From positions 75,664,705-75,728,704 of the forward strand of contig CP136067.1 in the NCBI GenBank assembly GCA_032622095.1: a DNA stretch of 64,000 nt, written 5' to 3'. The notes beneath the pieces were generated by a model. That model saw only the letters and a program-made list of their open reading frames with translations, had not been told where the DNA came from and ran no database searches. Below, one piece after another: positions 22,271 through 33,220 of this stretch; position 1 is the first letter of the stretch; each line of letters starts with the position of its first letter. This DNA comes from Siphonodentalium dalli. Its lineage: Eukaryota > Mollusca > Scaphopoda > Gadilida > Siphonodentaliidae. Made by a program: the position numbers and the translations under genes.

Positions 22271-23432
22271 ACTAGCAGGTTAGCCCGCCACCGGCGGCTT
22301 GTCCGAAACAAGACATTTTTTTAATATTTGTTTTTAATTTTTAGCTCCACGCGTTTCAATAAGAAAAATTTGTACCCGGTAGCTCCACCCGTTTCCGAGA
22401 TCTGGTCTGCGCATGCGCGAAGCTGGCGTCGCACGGACTCGGCGACCCGATAAAATTTGTACCCGGCGCAAGATACATTCACATAGCAAATTTCAAGTCG
22501 ATAGCTCCACCCGTTTCAGAGATCTCGTCTGCGCATGCGCTGCACGGGCGTCGCATGGGCTCGACGACCCGATAAAATTTGTACCCGGTGCAAGATACAT
22601 TCACATAGCAAATTTCAGGTCGATAGCTCCACCCGTTTCCGAGATCTGCCTTTCTGCATAATATTTCGAGCGATAACATTGCATTGAAATGTCAGACTCC
22701 CATCGTGAACCTCAACACGAAGTAAACACGTGTTTCGAGCGATAACATTGCATTGAAATGACTCCCATCGTGAACCTCAAGACGACGTAAAACACGTGTT
22801 GCGTTCTAGGAAATGCACTCAATGCAGATGCTAATAACGTTGACTTCGTATATATATATATAATGACGTTATTAACCCCGACCGTGCCGTTTGAGCTGAT
22901 TTTTATGACTGGGAGTGGAGTACGGGTGCTCGGAGCTTCTGGAAAACGCGTGGACGACATCGTACGTGATATTTTACCTTTAGATAGGAAGTTTGAGCTC
23001 AATCTGTCCAGCCGTTCCCGTCCTAATGTACTATTTCGAGCGATAACAATTGTCAGACTCCCATCGTGAACCTCAACACGAAGTAAACACGTGTTTCGAG
23101 CGATAACATTGCATTGAAGTCAGACTCCCATCGTGGACCCCCAAGACGACGTAAACACGTGTTTGTTCCGGTATAACTTTGGAGACTCTGACTTCATATA
23201 TATATATAATGACGTTATTAACCCCGGCCGTGCCGTTTGAGCTGATTTCGATGACTGGGAGTGGATAAAGGGTGCTCATAGCTTCTCGAAAACACATCTA
23301 CGGCGGTGTCGGTGGGATTTTACACTTACATACGAAATTTGATCTCAATCTGTACACGCGTTTTGGATTCTATGAAGTACACACACACACATATACACAC
23401 ATATATACGAAGTCTCAAAATATATAGTATAG
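22271..23432. repeat. 1162-bp tandem unit, copy 2
   Basis: No difference from 21109-22270 was noticed in the stretches compared. A third, different head (ACATGACATTTTTTTATATA) begins at 23433, so the duplication is exactly two units. Confidence 0.9.
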
Positions 23433-23543
23433 ACTAGCAGGTTAGCCCGCCACCGGCGGCTTGTCCGAAACATGACATTTTTTTATATATTTTTTTTTAA
23501 TTTTTAGCTCCACGCGTTTCAATAAGAAAAATTTGTACCCGGT

Positions 23544-23790
23544 AGCTCCACCCGTTTCCGAGATCTGGTCTGCGCATGCGCGAAGCTGGCGTCGCACGGG
23601 CTCGGCGACCCGATAAAATTTGTACCCGGCGCAAGATACATTCACATAGCAAATTTCAAGTCGATAGCTCCACCCGTTTCCGAGATCTCGTCTGCGCATG
23701 CGCTGCACGGGCGTCGCACGGGCTCGGCGACCCGATAAAATTTGTACCCGGCGCAAGATACATTCACATAGCAAATTTCAAGTCGATAGC
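23544..23790. repeat. 122-bp satellite core (cleanest example)
   Basis: AGCTCCACCCGTTTCCGAGA...TCTGCGCATGCGC...CACGGGCGTCGCACGGGCTC...GACCCGATAAAATTTGTACC...GCAAGATACATTCACATAGC starts at 23544, 23666 and 23788, an exact 122-bp step. The same core appears singly or doubled at 19115-19385, 20220-20780, 21215-21480, 22380-22640 and 26115-26740. Since 122 is not a multiple of 3, reading frames rotate from unit to unit, arguing against coding. Confidence 0.8.
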
Positions 23791-24613
23791 TCCACCCGTT
23801 TGCGACATAACGCATTCTTTGTTTTTCAATGAGTTAATTCATGGTACCCGTCCTCCCCGTCCTAAACTTCAGAGCGGACAGTCAATTAATCCCGTCGTGA
23901 AATCCCTCTGCATAATATTTCGAGCTCTTAGATCAATTCTGCCTTTTTAGTTGCATTTCGTCCGCATCCGTATTTCGGACGCATGGGGTCAGTCGTTTAG
24001 CCACGTCCATTGGAATCCGCATCGGACGCATGGGGTATCGTTTAGCCACGTCCATTGCAATAAAGAGCATTAGTTGTTAAAACCTCCGTATAAGGTATAG
24101 ATAAAGAGCGTTAATGCCTTAACCTCCTAAGTGCGCCACTGGCGGCATTCGTCCCATGGCTTTGTTTCAGAAACATGACATTTTTGAATATGAATTTAAT
24201 GTTTTTTAAATTTAATATATTTTGTTTCTGAATTGTTTTTTTATAGTTAATTTTTTTAAATTTTAAATTGTTTTAATTAAATTGTAAATTGTTTTAATTA
24301 TTTTTTTTGTTTCTGGCCGAAAAATTTACCCGTAGAAATCCCCCTCTTCCTAGGAACGACAGACAACGCATTCTTTGTTTCGTGAAATCTCTCTACGATA
24401 ACATTGCATTGAATTTAAAACAAACGCTTCCCGTCATGAAATCTGTCTGCATAATATTTTGAGTCTGCCGTACCCGTCGTAATGTCGTGAAATCTCTCTG
24501 CATAATAGATAACATTGCATTGAATCTGTTGTTGGCATTCAGGGCTTCGGGTCGTTGTTGTTGGCATCACGGCTCCCCGAAAACTCTCACATTGCCGAAA
24601 ACGTGTATTTAGT

Positions 24614-25251
24614 AATATCGTTGTTGTTGATATGTACGGCTTGGGGGCTATTTTCTTATTTAGCAAGTTTGAGCTCAATCGGTTCGAGTCTATAAAGGAC
24701 ACACTCATATATATGACACTTCCCGTGGGTAGCAAGTTTGAGCTCAATCGGCATTCCCTGGAATTTCCCGTAGATTGGCAGATTCCAGTAGCTTTTTATA
24801 ACGGTATATCTGGGGAGAAATCTGATGCTATATTCGTGATTATCTGGGATGATTTCGGTATATAACTATATACTGTAAAAACAAAGCGCGCCATCCGTGC
24901 TCGCAGGGTTGGTCAGAAACAAATGTTTTTTAAATTTAATGTATGTTCCGTATATCTCTCTGCAGATGCAAATAGCGTTGAATGGCAAACAGACGCTCTT
25001 TATAGAGATGCGTCAAAAACAAACGCTCATTAAATAATCACTTGATTAACCCACGCCGTGCCTTTGCGGTGATTTGAGATTGGAGAACGGGTGCTCTGAG
25101 CTTTTCTAAACTGCGACCACGGTCGTGTCGGTGGGATTTGACACTTACATAGGAAGTTTGAGCTCAATCTGTATACGCGTTTTGGATTCTATGAAGTACA
25201 CACACACACACATACACACATATATACGAAGTCTCAAAATATATAGTATAG
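24614..25251 (+). repeat. Dispersed ~630-bp repeat, copy 1
   Basis: Begins AATATCGTTGTTGTTGATAT, contains AGCAAGTTTGAGCTCAATCG twice, and ends at TCTCAAAATATATAGTATAG. It recurs at 26997-27611 with scattered changes and small indels (638 versus 615 bp). Confidence 0.8.
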
Positions 25252-26010
25252 ATAATAGAATAGATAGACTAGAAGGTGACCCGACTTCGTCCGGGCTATT
25301 CAAAAACCAAATTTCAAGTCGATTGCTCCACCCGTTTCCTAGATCTGGTCTGCGCATGCGCGAAGCTGGTGTCGCACGTGCTCGGCGACCCGATAAAATT
25401 CGTATCCGGGGCAAGATACATTCACATACCAAATTTCAAGTCGATAGCTACACCCGTTTAGGAGATATATAGCCCAATGTCATTTGCGGATACCTCGGCC
25501 GGTGATGAGTTAACGCGACACAGTCAAATGCATCGGCAGGGTGAGAGTTAACGTAATCTAACTTTATGACCTCTGACGACGTCATAGAATTTACGCATTG
25601 ATTTTATCCCGATAAAAGCATCGCACCACTTGTACCTAATAATTGAGGCAGATAACTAAAACGGATACATACATGTTATATATCGTTGGAAAGATGAAGC
25701 CACACAGATTCTAACCGTGTAAATTATATGACTGGCAATTTATTATTCGCGCTATATCGAATCGATTTGTGAGCACCGAATTGAAATATATTAGCGCAAA
25801 ACGGCGTAAAAATAGATTTGACCTCCGCACGTGAAAAGTTGACCTCGCACGGACAAATAAATATGCCTATGTTCGTCTCCGGCCGAAAATACCCTAAAAT
25901 ACCAAATTTCATCGAAATTGGCTTAGTCGTTTTCGAGTCCATCGATTTCAAACACACACACACACAAACAAACACACACACAGATCTTTCAAAATATATA
26001 ATAGATAGAC

Positions 26011-26568
26011 TAGCAGGTTAGCCCGCCACCGGCGGCTTGTCCGAAACATGACATTTTTTTATATATATTTTTTTAATTTTTAGCTCCACGCGTTTCAATA
26101 AGAAACATTTGTACCCGGTAGCTCCACCCGTTTCCGAGATCTGGTCTGCGCATGCGCGAAGCTGGCGTCGCACGGGCTCGGCGACCCGATAAAATTTGTA
26201 CCCGGCGCAAGATACATTCACATAGCAAATTTCAAGTCGATAGCTCCACCCGTTTCCTAGATCTCGTCTGCGCATGCGCTGCACGGGTCTAGCAGGTTAG
26301 CCCGCCACCGGCGGCTTGTCCGAAACATGACATTTTTTTATATATATTTTTTTAATTTTTAGCTCCACGCGTTTCAATAAGAAACATTTGTACCCGGTAG
26401 CTCCACCCGTTTCCGAGATCTGGTCTGCGCATGCGCGAAGCTGGCGTCGCACGGGCTCGGCGACCCGATAAAATTTGTACCCGGCGCAAGATACATTCAC
26501 ATAGCAAATTTCAAGTCGATAGCTCCACCCGTTTCCTAGATCTCGTCTGCGCATGCGCTGCACGGGCG
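26011..26568. repeat. 279-bp tandem duplication (two copies)
   Basis: TAGCAGGTTAGCCCGCCACC starts at 26011 and again at 26290. The intervening 279 bp, including TTTCAATAAGAAACATTTG and the 122-bp core, match over the stretches compared. Confidence 0.85.
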
Positions 26569-26996
26569 TCGCACGGGCTCGGCGACCCGATCAAATTTGT
26601 ACCCGGCGCAAGATACATTCACATACCAAATTTCAAGTCGATAGCTCCACCCGTTTCCGATATCTCGTCTGCGCATGCGCTGCACGGGCGTCGCACGGGC
26701 TCGCCAATACGACAGCGACGACCACCTGGTCAAACTACACTCACGTACCAAGTTTCGTCCCGATCGGTCGAGGTGTTGGTATCTGATGCAAAAGACGAAA
26801 TTGTGAGTGTTGGTCAATAGTCCCCGCCGTGAACCTCATCGTCGCAAAGAGCGGACAGTCAATTAACCCCGTTGTGAACCTCAATCACCAACGCGACGTA
26901 AACATGTGTTGCGTTCTAAAAATAGGAAAGCACTTTCTCTCTGCATAATTCTGCAGATGCTAATAACGTTGCTCCCCGTAGGTAGCAATATCGTTG

Positions 26997-27611
26997 TTGT
27001 TGATATTTACGGCTTGGGGGCTATTTTCTTATTTAGCAAGTTTGAGCTCAATCGGTTCGAGTCTATAAAGGACACACTCAGATATATGACACTTCCCGTG
27101 GGTAGCAAGTTTGAGCTCAATCGGCATTCCCTGGAATTTCCCGTAGATTGGCAGATTCCAGTAGCTTTATAACGGTATATCTGGGGAGAAATCTGATGCT
27201 ATATTCGTGATTATCTGGGATGATTTCGGTATATACCTATATACTGTAAAAATAAAGCGCGCCATCCGTGCTCGCAGGGTTGGTCAGAAACAAATGTTTT
27301 TTAAATTTAATGTATGTTCCGTATATCTCTCTGCAGATGCAAATAACGGTTGAATGGCAAACAGACGCTCTTTATAGAGATGCGTCAAAAACAAACGCTC
27401 ATTAAATAATCACTTGATTAACCCACGCCGTGCCTTTGCGGTGATTTGTGATTGGAGAACGGGTGCTCTGAGCTTCTCTAAACTGCGATCACGGTCGTGT
27501 CGGTGGGATTTGACACTTACATAGGAAGTTTGAGCTCAATCTGTACACGCGTTTTGGATTCTATGAAGTACATACATACATATATACGAAGTCTCAAAAT
27601 ATATAGTATAG
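26997..27611 (+). repeat. Dispersed ~630-bp repeat, copy 2
   Basis: Second copy of 24614-25251; ends at the same TCAAAATATATAGTATAG tail, which here also ends the whole array. Confidence 0.8.
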
Positions 27612-27979
27612 AAGATGATAGAGCGTGCATGTTGATCTGGAGACGTCGGTCATCACTAAATTCGTGAGAAATAATACTTAATAATATTATACACGTATAT
27701 GCTTACCAGAAGACGAAGTTGAACCCTATAGAATATTATATACATTCCCATGCCGCCTGTTACATGTACTTATACGTGCACCACTGTGCACGATGTAGTT
27801 AACTTTAAACTGCACAATGAATATTTATTTTTAAATGAATAGAGAGATGTATAAATTGGTATTGCAACTGAAAGCCACGTGGCGGTTTGCGCTAAGAAAC
27901 ATTTGCTATCTGAATCTGAATCTGAATGGATACGTCCAAATGTCCAATTCTGGCACAATAGGACGGGCACGGCAGTTGT

Positions 27980-28658
27980 TTACTGCGCGGCGCTGTCGAC
28001 AGCTGCTGTTTTTGTTAGTGCAGCTGTGAATTCCTCTGATGATGAGGAGAAAACAGTCTCTTGGTCCAGGTGATTCCACTCCACGACTGTTTTCACAAAG
28101 AAGGAGTGTTCGTACTGGTCACGTACGTGTTGAGTCAGGGATTTCAAAGCACCGATCGTTGTTGCTAATTCGCCTCTTCACAATGTTGTTGGTTTGGTGG
28201 TCGGTGAGTGTTTTTGCCTTGACTTTCCTCTTTAGCCTGGTTCCCATCGGGAAGTCATCTGGTGGAAGCACTGTTATATGACCTCCTGCTACTTTGAATA
28301 GGTAGGTTAGTCTCCTGGCTTTTCGTTGGTATTGTAGAGGTCGAAGTGCTAGGTCTTGCAGCATGTTTGTCATATCTCCTTCCTCTCTGACATATAGTCA
28401 TTTGTTATGAATCTGGCTGCTTTCCGGGTTGGATCTTTTCGAGGACGTTGATGTTTTTCTGTTGGTATGGATCCCAGATTATAGCATGATCTGATAAGTG
28501 AGATGTATGCTGTCTGTTTTGATTTGTGTGGCATGAAACGGATATTTCTTCTCAAGAAGCCAAGGGTGGAGTTTGCCTTTTTTGAGATTTTTGTGATTTG
28601 TCCACTTAAGGTCGTTTGATATTATTTGCAGGCCTAGGTAGGGATTGTCTTCTACCTG
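27980..28658 (-). pseudogene. LINE RT C-terminal region (downstream half)
   Basis: Minus-strand frames give ISLIRSCYNLGSI, RKAARFITNDYMS, MLQDLALRPLQYQRKARRLT and, after a shift near 28118, EHSFFVKTVVEWNHLD, ending at a TAA at 27980-27982. LQxLxWxxLxxRRxxxRLxxL-type and WNxL segments are typical of the region after the RT thumb in CR1-like LINEs. Two frameshifts are present (about 28370-28450 and 28118). Confidence 0.8.
28655..28658. repeat. 4-bp target duplication, left (CCTG)
   Basis: CCTG immediately before the 5' LTR equals CCTG at 33221-33224 after the 3' LTR. Joining the LINE across one copy restores its reading frame, confirming the borders. Confidence 0.8.
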
Positions 28659-29151
28659 TGTCCGATAGTACAGAAGATATCGGTTGATATATAATTATGT
28701 TCCCAGTTATTGCTATAACGTATTGTACAGATAAACACAGCACATCGAGATATAACTAATAGAATAGATACAATCATAATTATCAAGATCATATTCTAAA
28801 TTGGATGTGACATGTACTACCATCTTATATGTTGGAAGTATCAGACCACGATCGTTCCACCATACCGATGGCATGATACACGTCACATGGTAGGTGTATC
28901 ATATACATCATACCTTATTAGGATGCATGATATGATACACCATACGTTGTAATAACTACTGGCGTCGAGAGATACGAGAAAACCACCCTCTCTCCATCAG
29001 CCATTCCGACTAGACCTCTTTTACCGATGCTCCTGCTGTGTTTATCACTATGACTTATACACATATAAAGTTATCAAAAGCTACGGACAGTTATTGTTAT
29101 CAATGTTCCCGACACGGCCAATTCAACATCTAAACCCTAGACACCGGGACA
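28659..29151 (+). repeat. 5' LTR
   Basis: 493 bp beginning TGTCCGATAGTACAG and ending ACACCGGGACA. An ACACATATAAAG stretch at about 29058 may be the promoter or polyadenylation region. It contains near-palindromes such as ATGATATGATACACCATAC. Confidence 0.9.
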
Positions 29152-29152
29152 A

Positions 29153-29166
29153 TGGTGCCGTAGCAG
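29153..29166 (+). promoter_or_regulatory. Candidate tRNA primer-binding site
   Basis: TGGTGCCGTAGCAG starts two bases after the 5' LTR. TGG complements the CCA end of a tRNA, as expected for minus-strand priming. The tRNA species was not assigned. Confidence 0.6.
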
Positions 29167-29447
29167 TAAACCAGAACTTGTGTTTCGTCACGGAATGGTG
29201 CTCGTGAGCTTGGAACCAGAACTTGTGTTTTCGTTCATACGTGAGTACTTACTATACCAACCAGGACGTTTCTTTTGATCTAATAATTCAAATAACATAA
29301 ACGCAATACCCACACTATGTTCTAGAGCAATTCTGTAATGTCACAATTAGAATGTGCATGTGCCAACCCAACTCAAATTATTAATTTCTTATATACCTGC
29401 AATTTTGCCTTTTTCTATTCCCAATTACTTTAGTAATTAAAATCAAG

Positions 29448-30189
29448 GTGAATATGACACAAAGTCACCTTTCCTGTCCTTCCTTTTCGGACGACGTTAA
29501 TTATAGTAGCGCCCAAATTGATGGAGAGATAGAGCGAATGCGATCTATTTTGCATGAAACCCATGAAAATAACGAGGTACGAAACGCAAATGACGGCGTC
29601 GTACTAGATCGCATTTCCACACAATTGGGTCATTTTAATAGTGCAATAGACCAACAGTTGGACGCCATACGCATTTCGTCAGCAATTCAGATGGCAACTG
29701 GTGTGACAAATGTTATCACCCCTTTTTCGGGAGACCCTAAATCTTTTCTTGAATGGACCAACGAACTATATCGTTATGGCCAAGCAATTGATGCGACTGA
29801 TCAAACATTAATTAAATTTGCTCTGCAGACCAGCAGAGGTTCAGTTTTCGAATTTTTAACTCAGTTCACACAAGAACGCATAAATGCCGATGGTGTGATC
29901 AGAAGTACATGGGCAGAAATCAAGCAGGAATTAAAAGTTCGATATAGCGAAGCAAAAGATAAAAGAGATGCGCTCCTTATTTTTCAAGCAGCAAAACAAT
30001 AATAATTCAGATGCTTTTGCGGCCGAAACTGAAGAAATTGAAAATGTTGCCTCTGATAACATAAACCCATATGTACAAACAACTGTTTCTGACATGGATA
30101 TCGATTTAAATTCGCGTTCATATGATGCATCTACACAAGCAGGCGTGAATGATATCATTCGTGTTATAAGCACACGGGAAACAAAATAG
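29448..30189 (+). pseudogene. Gag-like protein of the LTR element (frameshifted)
   Basis: The first frame (29448-30002, 184 codons) has an acidic, helix-prone N terminus (IDGEIERMRSILHETHENNE). It then shows the retrotransposon-gag pattern ITPFSGDPKSFLEWTNELYRYG, followed by FALQTSRGSVFEFLTQFTQERI and WAEIKQELKVRYSEAKDKRDAL, the usual end of the capsid-like domain. It stops at 30002 just where the conserved segment should continue. A +1 frame (29968-30189) carries an acidic tail (AAETEEIENVASDNINPYV). No zinc knuckle and no pol follow. Gag could still package RNA only if this truncated form assembles or if a full-length relative helps. Confidence 0.75.
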
Positions 30190-32713
30190 ACAATTTGTCC
30201 GACAGAATTAATATCAGGATTCCATTAAAGTCATACTTACCAGTATAAATGTGCAACAGTTATGCACCCGTAAATCATTATATATTGTAGTCCTGACGGA
30301 ATAACAAACAATGTATAACAACATCCTGAATGTTCACTTTCCGTATAACAAAGGAATAGAAATGATAAACAATTGAACTAAATAACACAAACATGATTTA
30401 AATCATAATCTTAATATTCATAGTTTACGCGTGTATAACATAAATATATCCAACATTGTGCCACTGGACGCTTAAATTAGTGCCGACAACACATGCAAAC
30501 CTTTCTGTATACAAAGCATGAGGTTTACTTGATTTATGTATCTGGACAACGGGTCCAGGAATATCGTGTAAAGCTATTGAGATGATAAATTTGCACATAC
30601 AATTGAACTGACCAGCATGAGTATTGCATAGACTCAATAACTCAGCTGACATGCGTGTTATGTAGGTTATTGTATGGGTAAGCACCGTGATGAGTTGCCA
30701 ATTGCCTATACATACAGTACAACGTTCAATCGTAATACTAATACAAAATAGATTATCATTAATCGTCTTTGACCATGCATCCTTAGCATACAATTTGTGG
30801 ACCCACAAAGCATTACCCAGATTGATTGAATATAGGTATAGCGGAATTTCGAGTGGTATGCGCAACCCTCGGATTCCTGGGTTGACTTGCGATATGCAGG
30901 GATATATACACCCTGGTGTTGGTAATGGAATGCTAAGCGTTATTAAATAAGAATGGTCGTTAGATGGATTATACCAAGCACAAGTATAATAATATTTTAT
31001 TCACTCTGTAAACCGCATATTGAGTTTAGTTTACAATGATAAATATGCGAATATAATATAACATGATATAGATAGCGGAGAAGTACATGTATGTGGTATT
31101 TCATTACCACGTGATTGTTCATAAATAGCTGTGAATAGTTTAACGAAGTCGCAATCATACATTGATTGGTTCTAATTCTACTGGAATGGTGAATGCTAAT
31201 TCACCCGATTTTAACAATAATTTCACACCAAAATAATTACACGATTGTTGATTATAAATATCGTCGCGGCAGGCATGTTTGGTTATCGCACAGCAATTGT
31301 TTTCAGCGAAAATTACATTTTTTATGAAATTTTATGGCGTGATATACATATATCTAGCGATTCCCTTTAATGTCATGATTCAAGACATATTTTTTTAACT
31401 CCTACGATCACATTTTATTGATCATAAACCCAATTCCCTTAATGTCCATATCCCTCATTTATTGCATGACCATTTTTCTTTACATTTTATGGAAATGCTC
31501 TACGAACAGGTTCAAAATTTATGAAAATGCAAATTGCATTGGCGAGTCACTGATTTTGTTTCAGGATTCGTACTTTGGACATATTTTGGTTTCAAGATGC
31601 TTATTAGCTATTGTGGGTTTATTGTGTTCTTTTTACAAACACATTATTTAGACTTCGTGTCATTTATGTCGAACTAAATGGGTTCGCCAAACACGATTAA
31701 TGGTTGGTACTGTAAGTCAGGCAAATGACGTCACACGCGATGGACCATCCAATATACACCGTGCTGACATACCAGACACGCAGACCGGACCAAACATTGG
31801 TGTTTCAACCACATCTAGCGACACCGCTGCAAATCTTCGACCGTTCCTGACACTGTCCTCACAAGATTATCGGACATAGCTATTCCACCGACTGTCCAAA
31901 ATAAACACTCGTTGCTGCATTTCCTCGTTCGGCGTCTTGTATACAGTCGTTGTTTCAACGCTGACGCCGCCACAGCTCCTTAGATGATAACTAAATGACG
32001 CATATGCTGCCAGATCGTTCATGAACATCGCTGATACGTTTGATATACATTGGCATCAAAGAATTGGCATTTGATCGCAACTGTACACTGCTGTTACATG
32101 TACACCGATCATTACACGTTACGTCATTGACTCCACGTCGCTTGCTGACTAAGACCAGCGATGTCACAGACGCTATCCTGTGAAGCTACATATACCTTCC
32201 CAACTGATGAATATATCGGTTACTACACATTCTCACGCCGCACGGACAATAACATTTATCATCCTTAATTGTTGATGTCAATTAACTGTATCCTGCATGT
32301 GTGATTATTCTCTACTTCACACACCAGTGTTCTACATGGTGTTGATTATCCGACCTTGGATATAATCGTTTGCCGAATATTTATATTGGACACATATATC
32401 ACATTATACCCGCCAAGCCAGAACTTCTCTACAAATTCCTGGATAAATTAACTATTCGCTGACAAACCAGTGCTCCAGTGACTTACTGTTCGATGCTAAT
32501 CCAGTAACCTAGTGACATACTGTTTACCAGACTCGCCATGGATAAATAACTCTCGTTTCGTTTGCTGTTGAGTTTTTATGTATGAATATCCATGTGTTGA
32601 TTTTTTTTAGGTTCGCCACTCGCGATTATACTCATAGATCCAAATATCTTCTGTACCCTCGGATTTTATAAAATTTTTAGTTCCCAATACTATATATAGT
32701 TTTGGGAACTCTT
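30190..32713. other. Non-coding interior of the LTR element
   Basis: About 2.5 kb without a pol gene; only chance frames under 150 codons. GGTTCGCCAAACACGATTA near 31681 and GGTTCGCCACTCGCGATTA near 32610 are related, hinting at an internal duplication or old foreign insert between them. Confidence 0.55.
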
Positions 32714-32725
32714 AAAGGAGGGGAC
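32714..32725 (+). promoter_or_regulatory. Polypurine tract of the LTR element
   Basis: AAAGGAGGGGAC lies three bases before the 3' LTR, the position used to prime plus-strand DNA synthesis. Confidence 0.75.
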
Positions 32726-32727
32726 TC

Positions 32728-33220
32728 TGTCCGATAGTACAGAAGATATCGGTTGATATATAATTATGTTCCCAGTTATTGCTATAACGTATTGTACAGA
32801 TAAACACAGCACATCGAGATATAACTAATAGAATAGATACAATCATAATTATCAAGATCATATTCTAAATTGGATGTGACATGTACTACCATCTTATATG
32901 TTGGAAGTATCAGACCACGATCGTTCCACCATACCGATGGCATGATACACGTCACATGGTAGGTGTATCATATACATCATACCTTATTAGGATGCATGAT
33001 ATGATACACCATACGTTGTAATAACTACTGGCGTCGAGAGATACGAGAAAACCACTCTCTCTCCATCAGCCATTCCGACTAGACCTCTTTTACCGATGCT
33101 CCTGCTGTGTTTATCACTATGACTTATACACATATAAAGTTATCAAAAGCTACGGACAGTTATTGTTATCAATGTTCCCGACACGGCCAATTCAACATCT
33201 AAACCCTAGACACCGGGACA
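32728..33220 (+). repeat. 3' LTR
   Basis: 493 bp, same length as the 5' LTR and differing at one noticed base (near 33055). Followed by CCTG, the right target duplication. Confidence 0.9.

Larger units (their letters stand above)
17783..27612. repeat. ~10-kb array of SINE/RTE-tail-like units
   Basis: At least ten unit heads of the form ACTAGCAGGTTAGCCCGCC or ACTAGCTGATGTGCCCGAC start near 17783, 18204, 19012, 20147, 21109, 22271, 23433, 25268, 26009 and 26289. Many units end with GAGCTCAATCGGTCCAGCC or GATCGGTCGAG, then TCGAGTCTATAAAGGACACA and (AT)/(CATA) runs, then TCAAAATATATAG, where the next head begins. This head-to-tail use of the ATATATAG end as target is typical of short RTE-derived elements. 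No ORF here is real: the stop-poor repeat opens several frames on both strands. The whole array lies in one intron of the Hv1-like gene. Confidence 0.8.
28659..33220 (+). mobile_element. Gag-only LTR retrotransposon (LARD-like)
   Basis: 4562 bp with two 493-bp LTRs (TGTCC...GGGACA), a primer-binding-like TGGTGCCGTAGCAG two bases after the 5' LTR, a purine tract before the 3' LTR and a 4-bp CCTG target duplication. One difference was seen between the LTRs (CCACCCTCTC versus CCACTCTCTC), so insertion is recent. The 3.6-kb interior has a gag-like frame near its 5' end but no protease, RT, RNase H or integrase; about 2.5 kb is non-coding. That makes it a non-autonomous large derivative needing proteins from a relative. 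Superfamily unproven; Ty3/Gypsy is likely from gag. Confidence 0.85.

Noticed and set aside
19013-26820. Many overlapping frames of 60-130 codons with arginine- and cysteine-rich repeats on both strands
   Set aside because: They are translations of the 122-bp satellite and SINE-like units. The unit is stop-poor and GC-rich, frames rotate because 122 is not divisible by 3, and no start context or domain is conserved.
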